Of a DNA stretch of 64,000 nt, positions 57,358-64,000 are shown in pieces. Origin of the DNA: an uncultured Vampirovibrio sp. Lineage in GTDB: Bacteria; Cyanobacteriota; Vampirovibrionia; Gastranaerophilales; Gastranaerophilaceae. The stretch is taken from the NCBI GenBank assembly GCA_910579975.1, contig CAJTWU010000001.1:92372-156371 (forward strand), written 5' to 3'. The notes below the pieces were generated by a model that saw only the letters and a list, made by a program, of their open reading frames with translations, did no database searches and had not been told where the DNA came from. The first letter of the stretch is position 1, and every line of letters begins with the position of its first letter. The translations under genes and the position numbers were made by a program.

Positions 57358-58341
57358 CCATTTATAAGCTTCATTTGCGCTTTGAGGAATATCCATAACG
57401 AAGGTTCCTCCATAACGTCCGCGCGTGAACGTTAAATATCCGTCTTCTGAAAGATTATCAAGCGCTCTTTTAATAGTTTTTTCACTGGTGTTATAGAGTT
57501 GAGAAAACTCTTTTATTGAAGGAAGTTTATCTCCAACTTGTGAGTTCTCGCAAATAAATTGCCTTATTTTTTGTTCGATTTTTTCGTAATTATATGGTTC
57601 TGTATGCTCATCTGAAACACATGTTCCATATCTTCCACGTTTTGTATGTAAAATTCCTTCTTTTGAAAGAAGCTTAATTGCATCATGAATAGTTTTAACA
57701 CTTACATCAAAATGTTTTGCGAACTCGGTATTTGAAGGAAGTTTTTGTCCGGGTTTTAAATCTTTTATAAGTTTTTTTATACTTACAGCAATTTTTTCAA
57801 CAAGAGTTTTTGTTTCAACCTGTTCAATATCAAAATCCAAAGCTTTTATAATAAAAGAATTGTCTTTTTTTTCTAATATACCTTGTGAAACAAGACTGGA
57901 AATTGCTGTAATCAATGTGGTATTTGCTATTCCACTTACACGTGCAAACTCTCTTATTGAAACAATTTTGTCGCCTTCTTTGTATCCGTTATCATATAAG
58001 TATTTTTTTATTATTTCAATTGCAAGCTCTCGTTTAGAAGTTAGTTTTTGTACCTTAAAAGAAGGTGCCTTAATAAAAGTTCCAATCCTTTGTTTAGACT
58101 CAACTACTCCTAAATCTTCAGCAAGTCTGTATGCATTCTGTACTGTCCCCTGACTAACCCCGATATGACATGCAAGGTCACCTTTTAGAGGCAAAAGGTC
58201 ATAAGGCTTAATGTTTCCAGTTTCCAGTGATATTTTTATCCAGTTGACAAGCCAATCAGTAAGCTTTTTGACTTTATTTTCATTTGGTGAAAAGCTATGA
58301 ATATGCGGTGCCATTTCTGCTACGGTTATTCTTCGTCCCAT
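57322..58341 (-). CDS. Regulator with four tandem GntR-type winged-helix domains
   Basis: 339 residues and no recognisable ligand domain. Four GntR-like winged helices follow one another: about 25-92 (CHIGVSQGTVQNAYRLAEDL), 104-166 (ARVSGIANTTLITAISSL), 177-242 (KHFDVSVKTIHDAIKLLSKE, wing KRGRYGTCV) and 252-316 (QLYNTSEKTIKRALDNLSED, wing TRGRYGGTFV). The last two are most alike, suggesting duplication. Ordinary GntR regulators have one such domain plus an effector domain. The protein could grip a long or repeated operator or bridge sites. TAAAAT lies seven bases before the ATG. Targets are unknown. Confidence 0.8.
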   Translation of the reverse strand: MGRRITVAEMAPHIHSFSPNENKVKKLTDWLVNWIKISLETGNIKPYDLLPLKGDLACHIGVSQGTVQNAYRLAEDLGVVESKQRIGTFIKAPSFKVQKLTSKRELAIEIIKKYLYDNGYKEGDKIVSIREFARVSGIANTTLITAISSLVSQGILEKKDNSFIIKALDFDIEQVETKTLVEKIAVSIKKLIKDLKPGQKLPSNTEFAKHFDVSVKTIHDAIKLLSKEGILHTKRGRYGTCVSDEHTEPYNYEKIEQKIRQFICENSQVGDKLPSIKEFSQLYNTSEKTIKRALDNLSEDGYLTFTRGRYGGTFVMDIPQSANEAYKWLAINSEYVIPD

Positions 58342-58361
58342 AGCAGAAATTTTACCACAAA

Positions 58362-58664
58362 TTAAAATTTAATCGCAGGATTTTTTATGCAGCTGTTTAA
58401 ATAATCTATTGTAGATAACTTTTCGTTATAAAGATATTTAATAAAATTAAGATATGAAATATCAAAAGAACTCAATAGAATATTTATCTCAAACCCTTCA
58501 GAGCAAAAAGGTTCGTAGTCGTATACAACATAGCTGTTATACTTGCTTTTCCACTCTTTGCGTTCAATTCTGCAATTGTTTTCTTCGGCAACATCTTCGA
58601 CCCAGTCCACGATGTCTTTGTTAATATTTTTGATTTCAAGGTATTTATTCTGAAAGTTTTCCAT
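58362..58664 (-). CDS. Small protein of unknown function (100 residues)
   Basis: Begins MENFQNKYLEIKNINKD; an acidic, aromatic-rich protein with EDVAEENNCRIERKEWKSKY and YDYEPFCSEGFEINILL. No membrane span or known domain. AAAAGGAG about nine bases upstream supports the start at 58664. It lies 20 bases before the multi-GntR regulator start on the same strand, so the two may be linked. Function not recognised. Confidence 0.6.
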   Translation of the reverse strand: MENFQNKYLEIKNINKDIVDWVEDVAEENNCRIERKEWKSKYNSYVVYDYEPFCSEGFEINILLSSFDISYLNFIKYLYNEKLSTIDYLNSCIKNPAIKF

Positions 58665-58747
58665 AGTAACATATCTCCTTTTCGGGAAATAGTTTCCCTA
58701 CATTGAAATTGTAAAAGGTTATGTCAGGAGATAAATCACCATTTTGT

Positions 58748-59761
58748 TTAATTTTTGTTGATAATATTACTTAGATATTTTTTAGCGGTTTTTTCTTCTG
58801 TAAGTTCCAATACAGTATTGTAAGCATTTTCAAGTATTTTGTTTTTATCAGGGATGGATAATATTCTGTTTAAAACTTCTTTTACATCAGTGCAAACAAA
58901 ACCGTTAAATCCGTCTTTAATTATCCCGTCAATCCCGTCATCTTTTCTGCAAACAGTAATACATCCGGATGCCATTGCTTCAAGATAAACCATACCAAAA
59001 GTTTCATTTTCGCTTGGGAGGATAAAAATATCAGACTCGCGCATTTTTTCTAAGACTTTTGAATGTGGCAGTTGTCCTGTAAAAATAGCATGAGGAGGTA
59101 ATTTTTCCTTGCCTGAACCTATAACAGTTAGTTCAATATTGTCAAAATTTTTGCAAGCTAAAATAACTTCATCAATATGTTTTCGTTTGATAAATTGTCC
59201 GCAAGTCAAAACTTGAATTTTTTTATTACCCGACCATTTACTTTTAATTGCACCGTTTATTCCAGAGGGAGCTACAAAAGTTTTTGTTTCAAATTCAGGA
59301 TAAAGTTTCAAAAATTTATTTTTCAAAGCTTCAGAACGGCAAGATATTTTAATAGCATTATGATAAGCTTTTTCTAATCTTGGTTTGAAATGAAATTTGT
59401 ATAATTGTTTTGTTAAAACTTCTAAATCTGAAGCGTGAACTGCGGCACAAAACGGTAATCCTAATTTGTCAGCGTATAAAATCCCGCTTGGCATGTGCGC
59501 TATTACTATATCAGGGGCATATGAGGTTTGTACTTTTGACCAAAATGGAAAAATAAAATTAATGTTTTCAACATCACCATAAACCCCGTTCGGGTAATAA
59601 GGCTTTTTTCTTAAAAAAGAGTTGAGTAAAAAATTTGGTTTTATTACTTTGACTTCGTGTCCGAGTTTTTGCCAGTTTTTGACAAAGGTTTCAATTGTAT
59701 GAGGAGTGTATTTTTCGTCCTCTTTTATCGGGTATAAATCTGTAATAACGAGGATTTTCAT
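58748..59761 (-). CDS. Family 4 glycosyltransferase
   Basis: 337 residues, GT-B fold. N-terminal ILVITDLYPIKEDEKYTPHT, IVIAHMPSGILYADKLGLP; C-terminal domain with VLTCGQFIKRKHIDEVI and the ENETFGMVYLEAMASG (E-x7-E) donor site, then DGFNGFVC. Transfers a sugar from a nucleotide donor to a lipid or glycan, cytosolic side of the membrane. The start overlaps the stop of the ABC permease (TAATG), so it is translated with it; a glycosyltransferase coupled to a sugar-import permease is unusual. Confidence 0.88.
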   Translation of the reverse strand: MKILVITDLYPIKEDEKYTPHTIETFVKNWQKLGHEVKVIKPNFLLNSFLRKKPYYPNGVYGDVENINFIFPFWSKVQTSYAPDIVIAHMPSGILYADKLGLPFCAAVHASDLEVLTKQLYKFHFKPRLEKAYHNAIKISCRSEALKNKFLKLYPEFETKTFVAPSGINGAIKSKWSGNKKIQVLTCGQFIKRKHIDEVILACKNFDNIELTVIGSGKEKLPPHAIFTGQLPHSKVLEKMRESDIFILPSENETFGMVYLEAMASGCITVCRKDDGIDGIIKDGFNGFVCTDVKEVLNRILSIPDKNKILENAYNTVLELTEEKTAKKYLSNIINKN

Positions 59762-60633
59762 TAAATGTCACCATACTTATTGCGTTCAAAACACAAAATA
59801 TTTATTAATGAAAATATCATTACAACGACAAGTAAAACAACTGCAAGAGCAGAGGCATAACCTAAATCAAGGTTTTCAAAAGCGCGTTCATAAATATAAT
59901 ACACAATTGTTTTTGATGAATTCAAAGGCCCGCCTTTTGTCATAACATAGATTTCTGCGAAAACTTTCATAGCAGAAATTGTACTTATTGTTGAAACCAA
60001 GGCAATTGTCGGCATAATATGAGGAATTGTTACGGTTAAGTGTTTCTGTAAAAAGCTTGCGCCGTCAATATCACAGGCTTCATACAAATCCTGAGGAACG
60101 CTCATTAATGATGAAAGATAAATCATCATATAATACCCGACCCCTTTCCAAATGGTTACAACTGCAACCGAAAACAAAGCCCATTTTGTGTCGGTAAGCC
60201 AGCCTACGGGAGCAATATGTAAAAGAGATAATAAATAATTTAAAACTCCTTGCGTTGCATAAAGCCACTTAAATGCAATAGCTGCAACAACTATGGATAC
60301 AATTACAGGAAGATAAATAAGTATCTTGTATAAAGTTACTCCTCTGATTTTTTGATTAATTAATATTGCCAAGAACAAAGGAAATGTTACTAAAAAAGGA
60401 ACTGCAATTACAAGATACATAAAAGTATTAAACATAACCTTGTAAAAAATTGGTTCTTTAAAAAGTTTTACGTAATTATCAACTCCGTTAAATGTCGGAT
60501 GATAAATACTATTTGAATAATCAAAAAAACTCAAACCGATTGTTTGAAAAAACGGGATAAAAAAGAAAACAATCAATACTGCCGCAGCGGGAAGCAAAAA
60601 CAAATATGGCGAGTATTTTTTGTAATAATTCAT
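59761..60633 (-). CDS. ABC sugar transporter permease (MalF/UgpA type)
   Basis: 290 residues with six membrane helices. The first is LFLLPAAAVLIVFFFIPFF, preceded by a short cytosolic tail; VDNYVKLFKEPIFYKVMFNT is typical of sugar permeases; the EAA loop ACDIDGASFLQKHLTVTIPHIMP contacts the ATPase. It forms half the channel of a solute-binding-protein-dependent uptake system for glycerol-phosphate or oligosaccharides. No partner permease, ATPase or binding protein is nearby. TATAAT six bases before the ATG indicates a leaderless message. Confidence 0.88.
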   Translation of the reverse strand: MNYYKKYSPYLFLLPAAAVLIVFFFIPFFQTIGLSFFDYSNSIYHPTFNGVDNYVKLFKEPIFYKVMFNTFMYLVIAVPFLVTFPLFLAILINQKIRGVTLYKILIYLPVIVSIVVAAIAFKWLYATQGVLNYLLSLLHIAPVGWLTDTKWALFSVAVVTIWKGVGYYMMIYLSSLMSVPQDLYEACDIDGASFLQKHLTVTIPHIMPTIALVSTISTISAMKVFAEIYVMTKGGPLNSSKTIVYYIYERAFENLDLGYASALAVVLLVVVMIFSLINILCFERNKYGDI

Positions 60634-60639
60634 ATGTCC

Positions 60640-60645
60640 ATTATA
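60640..60645 (-). promoter_or_regulatory. -10 box of the permease gene, overlapping the upstream terminator tail
   Basis: TATAAT, six bases, ATG 60633 on the minus strand; its first T belongs to the T-run of the preceding terminator. Confidence 0.5.
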
Positions 60646-60678
60646 AAAGGGTCGGTTGATGAAATCAACCGACCCTTT
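60646..60678 (-). terminator. Terminator of the HEAT-repeat gene
   Basis: A perfect 15-bp stem (60646-60660 with 60664-60678), three-base loop, T-run on the minus strand. Confidence 0.9.
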
Positions 60679-60695
60679 ATTATGTTTAAAATTTA

Positions 60696-61553
60696 TTATA
60701 CTGTAGCAGGTTTTTTCTGTTGCTGATTAGCTCCAGGAATAGCTTGCCAGTTTGCAGCCATAATCTTTTTAAATGATTTTAAAGCTGTATCTTCAAGTTC
60801 ACCCAATTCTTCTGCTTCCATAATTAATTCACGAAGAGGAAGAAGAGCGCGTTGGTCACGAAGTACACCTAAAGCTGCTGCTGCACCCGCTCTAACTAAA
60901 TCGTTTTCTGAACGGTTTTTCATAACATCAATTAGAGCTGGAACTGCTTTTGTATCGCTTAATTTGCCTAATGAAGTTACTGCATAAATTCTTACGTTAA
61001 CCCATTCATCATAAAGCATATTAATGATTTTATCTACGCATTTTTTGTTGCCGATTTCACCAAGAGCACGAGTTGCATCACAACGTACGTTAACTTTTTC
61101 GTGGTCTAATGATTTCATTAATGCATCTGTAGCAACATCACCGATTTCGATAAGAGCATCAGTTGCTGTAATACAAACTTGAGAATTTTCGTCGTTTAAT
61201 GCTTCAACAAGCGGTTCAACAACGATTTTGCCGCCTAAACGACCGAGTGCACGAGCTGCACGAACTCTAACGTCTACGTTTCTGTCTTCGCGTAATGATT
61301 CGATTAAGTGTTCTGTAGCCTTGCAATCACCCAATTCGCCCAAAGCACGAGCAGCGTATAAACGAACAGAACCGTTTTTATCGTTCTTAAGAACATCAAT
61401 TAACGGTTCAACGGCTTTAGAGTCGCCCATTTCGCCTAAAACGCGGGCTGCATTATATCTAACTTTTTCTGAACTTGATGACATTAAATCATTGATAAGT
61501 TCTTGGAAAGTTTTTTTAACTTGTTTCTTTTTGCCGTTAACTGTTATTGCCAT
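60696..61553 (-). CDS. HEAT-repeat protein (PBS lyase HEAT-like)
   Basis: 285 residues built of about eight HEAT-like repeats of 31 residues (for example VRYNAARVLGEMGDSKAVEP, VRLYAARALGELGDCKATEH, VRVRAARALGRLGGKIVVEP). The repeats match the type first seen in phycocyanobilin lyases and in many unrelated scaffold proteins. There is no chromophore-lyase context and no phycobiliprotein, so a protein-binding scaffold is more likely. GGAGG eight bases before the ATG supports the start. It is monocistronic, with its own terminator. Partner unknown. Confidence 0.82.
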   Translation of the reverse strand: MAITVNGKKKQVKKTFQELINDLMSSSSEKVRYNAARVLGEMGDSKAVEPLIDVLKNDKNGSVRLYAARALGELGDCKATEHLIESLREDRNVDVRVRAARALGRLGGKIVVEPLVEALNDENSQVCITATDALIEIGDVATDALMKSLDHEKVNVRCDATRALGEIGNKKCVDKIINMLYDEWVNVRIYAVTSLGKLSDTKAVPALIDVMKNRSENDLVRAGAAAALGVLRDQRALLPLRELIMEAEELGELEDTALKSFKKIMAANWQAIPGANQQQKKPATV

Positions 61554-61848
61554 ACACTTTACCTCCGATATGCAAATAAAATTATCTAACTTCTACACAA
61601 GATTATAAAGTTTTGTTTTTATAAAAAATTGCTTTTTCTGATTCCTTTATTAAGTTTTTGTTACAATCTCCCTTTAAGGGTAAAAAGTACACTTAATCAT
61701 TTCGTACTGCTAGTATATCATATTTTCTCATATTCTTTACTGCTCTGTCGGATATTTTTACAAAAATTAATTATTATTTGATTTGTGATTTTGTTCAAAC
61801 TTAGTTATATCAAGCAAAATAAGACTTCAAGTTTCTTAATATTTATTA
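61554..61848 (-). promoter_or_regulatory. Spacer upstream of the HEAT-repeat gene
   Basis: This 295-bp spacer carries no gene I can support. TATAAT at 61602-61607 and TATACT at 61712-61717 on the minus strand are candidate -10 boxes for the HEAT gene; AGTAC/GTACT and CCCTTTAAGGG repeats are present near 61672-61707. No known riboswitch is recognised. Confidence 0.35.
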
Positions 61849-63498
61849 CTAACCATAGATAGTAATAATAAACTCGCTTCCTTTTCCAAGTTTTGTTTTT
61901 ACTTCGATTGTTCCTTTATGTTTTTCAATTATTTTTTGTGAAATAGCAAGCCCTAAGCCTGTTCCAACACCTACTCCTTTTGTTGTGTACCCGGCAAAGA
62001 AAATTTTATCCGGTTCCTTTATGCCGCATCCGGTATCCTTAATTTTTACTTTTAATTCGTTGTTTTCATAACTTGTGTCAATAGTAATTGTTCCTTCTTT
62101 TTCTATTGCGTGTGCTGCATTTACAAGTATGTTCATAAAAACTTGGTTAAGCATATTAGGATAACATTTTATTGGAGGAAGTTTTCCGTAATTTTTTATA
62201 ATTTTTATTCTGTTTTTTGTTTCATGACGGATTAAATCCAAAGTTAAATCGATTTCTTTATTAATGTCGGCATTCTGTAATTCTGCTTCATCCAAACGAA
62301 CAAATTTTCTTAAAGAAACCACAAGTCTGTTAATTCTTTCAATTGCTTCTTTATCTATTGTATTAATTTCGTTTAAAAGCTCACCGATTTCTTTATCTTC
62401 TATTTTTGAAATTAATTTTGTTGCAATTTCGTTATTTGATTTAATAGAAGCAACAGGAGTGTTTATTTCATGTGCTACACCTGCAACAAGTTGACCAAGA
62501 GAGGCCATTTTTTCTGAATTAATAAGTTTTAATTGTGTATCTTGAAGTTCTTTTAAAGTTTTGGTCAATTCCTTAACCATTCTTGCATCTTTTTTATATA
62601 GTTCTGATTGAATAATTGCGTTTCCCAATTGGGTTGAAACACCGTCAAGAACTTCAAGAGCATCATCGAGTTTTGTCTTTTGTTTTGTTAAAAGAACAAT
62701 AACTCCGAGTCTGTTATTAAGGTGATAAATAGGAAGAACTATTCTTTGCACAAGTTCATTAAATGGTTTTGCTTCTGAAAACTCTTTCATACAGGATGAA
62801 ACAAAAACTTTGGCATAAGATATTGATTTTTCTGTAGCTTTGTCAAAAGTTATTTTGCGTCCGATATCTTTTTTGTGAAGTGATTCATTGATAATGTATG
62901 CTTGCATATCTTTGGAATAGACTGCATAGTAAGCTCTAAATCCGGCAAAAAGATTTGATAATTCATCTAATGCGGAGGATAAAATTACAGATGTATCAAC
63001 AGAGCTTCTAATAATATTAGAAATATTATTTAATAATAAAAGTTTCATTGCTTGCGATTGTGCTTGCTGTTTAACTTTAGATAAATTTTTGTTTTCGTTT
63101 TCAAGAAGAGTAATCTTTTTTTGATAAGATTGACTTCTTGAAATAGATTTTTCTAATCCTATTTTTGCTGTAACGTCAGTGAAAACAATAATTACATGTC
63201 CATGTTTTTTTGTTGAAATCATATCGTAGTATGAGTAATCATTACCCGAAGTTTGATATAAAACATGAGCAGAAAAATCCTCCGGAGAGTCAATTGCCTG
63301 CATAATTGGAGAGTGTACATCGACATTGTTGCTGATTAGGGCGCAGACTTGATAGTTAAGCTTGTGGGAAAATCTTTTAAGGTTTTCAAAATCAGAAAAA
63401 ACGCGTTTAAAAACATTGTTTCTAAAAACGACTTCTTTTTTTTCATTAACAACGATAACAGCGCTGTTAAATTTATTAAATAAATCAAACTTCCCCAT
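61849..63498 (-). CDS. Soluble sensor histidine kinase (PAS-GAF-HisKA-HATPase)
   Basis: 549 residues without membrane spans. Residues 8-115 resemble a PAS domain (NSAVIVVNEKKEVVFRNN, HGHVIIVFTDVTAK); 115-155 is a coiled coil; about 165-305 a GAF domain; then HisKA with the phospho-acceptor in GVAHEINTPVAS; and HATPase_c with the N-box NQVFMNILVNAAHAI, DTGCGI (G1) and GTGLGLAI (G2). A cytosolic kinase sensing an internal signal. No response regulator gene is adjacent in the window. TATAAT lies six bases before the ATG (leaderless). Confidence 0.9.
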   Translation of the reverse strand: MGKFDLFNKFNSAVIVVNEKKEVVFRNNVFKRVFSDFENLKRFSHKLNYQVCALISNNVDVHSPIMQAIDSPEDFSAHVLYQTSGNDYSYYDMISTKKHGHVIIVFTDVTAKIGLEKSISRSQSYQKKITLLENENKNLSKVKQQAQSQAMKLLLLNNISNIIRSSVDTSVILSSALDELSNLFAGFRAYYAVYSKDMQAYIINESLHKKDIGRKITFDKATEKSISYAKVFVSSCMKEFSEAKPFNELVQRIVLPIYHLNNRLGVIVLLTKQKTKLDDALEVLDGVSTQLGNAIIQSELYKKDARMVKELTKTLKELQDTQLKLINSEKMASLGQLVAGVAHEINTPVASIKSNNEIATKLISKIEDKEIGELLNEINTIDKEAIERINRLVVSLRKFVRLDEAELQNADINKEIDLTLDLIRHETKNRIKIIKNYGKLPPIKCYPNMLNQVFMNILVNAAHAIEKEGTITIDTSYENNELKVKIKDTGCGIKEPDKIFFAGYTTKGVGVGTGLGLAISQKIIEKHKGTIEVKTKLGKGSEFIITIYG

Positions 63499-63504
63499 AA
63501 CAAT

Positions 63505-63510
63505 ATTATA
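63505..63510 (-). promoter_or_regulatory. -10 box of the histidine kinase gene, leaderless spacing
   Basis: TATAAT, six bases, ATG 63498 on the minus strand. Confidence 0.55.
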
Positions 63511-63550
63511 TATTTGTAAACAGAATGAAGCAAGAAATATAAAATTGATT

Positions 63551-63556
63551 TATAAT
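63551..63556 (+). promoter_or_regulatory. -10 box of the PHP-domain gene, leaderless spacing
   Basis: TATAAT, six bases, ATG 63563. Confidence 0.55.
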
Positions 63557-63562
63557 TAACTT

Positions 63563-64000
63563 ATGATTACATTGGGATATAAAGAAGTTTTAATAAAGGG
63601 AATTCATCGGCGTTATCAATTTACGCCGGGGGCTGAAGCATTGAGTTCGGTTTTATCTCCCGATGAGTTAAAACAGATTTTGAGAAACATTCCTGCTTCT
63701 TTTTATGATGTAGGCGATAGGTTTGAAAATGTAAAATCAGGTAATTTCAGAATTAATTTGCATGTTCATATAAATAAATCTGATGGTTCAATGACTCCTC
63801 AAGAATATCTGGAACAATCTGTAAGGTATGCTGATAAGATAAAAGGAATTTATATTTCAGCTGCAACGGATCATAATAATTTTGAAGCATCACAAGAAGT
63901 AATTGCAATGATAGCTGATGAGCCTAAAAAATATAAAAATTTTAGATTTGTTGCCGGTTGTGAATTTATGTTTTTGGATGAAGATTGCGGATTTAGGTTC
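63563..64000 (+). CDS. PHP-domain protein (3' truncated by the window edge)
   Basis: 146 residues visible, open to the end. After an N-terminal segment of about 65 residues (MITLGYKEVLIKGIHRRYQF at the start), the PHP metal motif LHVHINKSDGSMTPQEYLEQ and AATDHNNFEASQEVI appear, followed by FVAGCEFMF. PHP domains are metal-dependent phosphoesterases (histidinol-phosphatase, nucleotide 3',5'-phosphatases or polymerase-associated). Which subfamily cannot be told from this part. Divergent from the histidine kinase; both have leaderless-type promoters within 65 bp. Confidence 0.8.
   Translation, partial: MITLGYKEVLIKGIHRRYQFTPGAEALSSVLSPDELKQILRNIPASFYDVGDRFENVKSGNFRINLHVHINKSDGSMTPQEYLEQSVRYADKIKGIYISAATDHNNFEASQEVIAMIADEPKKYKNFRFVAGCEFMFLDEDCGFRF

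Noticed and set aside
60696..61553. Phycocyanobilin lyase
   Set aside because: Only the generic HEAT repeats match; no phycobiliprotein or photosynthesis gene is in the window.

Overview
The window is AT-rich chromosomal DNA from a flagellated, fermentative bacterium with a Gram-negative-type envelope. Several genes have a cyanobacterium-like flavour: a short RNase E/G downstream of a radical SAM/DUF2344 gene, a YggS-SepF pair, a long NusB, a RecG with an N-terminal extension, a HEAT-repeat protein resembling phycobilin-lyase relatives, and a YidC with a soluble insertion. With pyruvate formate-lyase fermentation, this fits a gut-type non-photosynthetic relative of Cyanobacteria (Melainabacteria / Vampirovibrionia, Gastranaerophilales-like). 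That placement is inference. No prophage, insertion sequence or CRISPR array is visible.

Layout. 1-9.2 kb: end of a flavin disulfide oxidoreductase, a ribbon-helix-helix regulator, coaD, murF with a CDP-glycerol pair (tagD-like plus a glycerophosphotransferase-like gene), an HTH regulator, mnmE, an FrhB/pyruvyl-transferase fusion and a glycosyltransferase. 9.2-12.7 kb: hom-thrC-proB. 12.7-13.6 kb: a candidate type I toxin-antitoxin module and a divergent HTH/small-gene pair with a consensus promoter. 13.6-21.7 kb: alaS, an SMR exporter, tRNA-Asn, a frameshifted secreted LprI-like gene, a degenerate hybrid-cluster-like protein, recG. 21.7-27.7 kb: a second toxin-antitoxin-like module, a calpain-like protease pair, two TPR proteins, a UbiA prenyltransferase and a sugar nucleotidyltransferase. 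27.8-36.4 kb: uvrA, uvrC, a metal exporter, a ferredoxin-nitroreductase, a ferredoxin, deoB. 36.5-43 kb: a coiled-coil protein, nusB-ftsY, a split pyruvate formate-lyase (catalytic subunit and separate glycyl-radical subunit), DUF805-like membrane proteins. 43-48 kb: yggS-sepF and fliJ-fliK-flgD-flgE. 48-64 kb: radical SAM-rne, an MCE protein, pflA, a TonB-like TPR protein, yidC-ldcA, a regulator with four GntR-type winged helices, a glycosyltransferase with an ABC permease, a HEAT protein, a soluble histidine kinase and a truncated PHP-domain gene.

Four observations stand out. (1) Two unlinked loci share one architecture: a very short hydrophobic peptide gene, an mRNA structure around its ribosome binding site, a convergent antisense promoter at its 3' end, and an inverted repeat inside the peptide gene placed to terminate the antisense RNA. 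They look like one family of type I toxin-antitoxin systems. (2) Pyruvate formate-lyase is split, with the glycyl-radical domain as an 80-residue protein. (3) At least a dozen genes have a TANNNT box ending exactly six bases before the ATG and no clear ribosome binding site, the signature of leaderless mRNAs. (4) This signature marks the true start of the LprI-like gene, showing that an eight-T run has put its signal peptide out of frame. The operons otherwise serve amino acid synthesis (hom-thrC-proB), DNA repair (recG, uvrA, uvrC), fermentation (pfl, pflA), motility and envelope or polysaccharide building.
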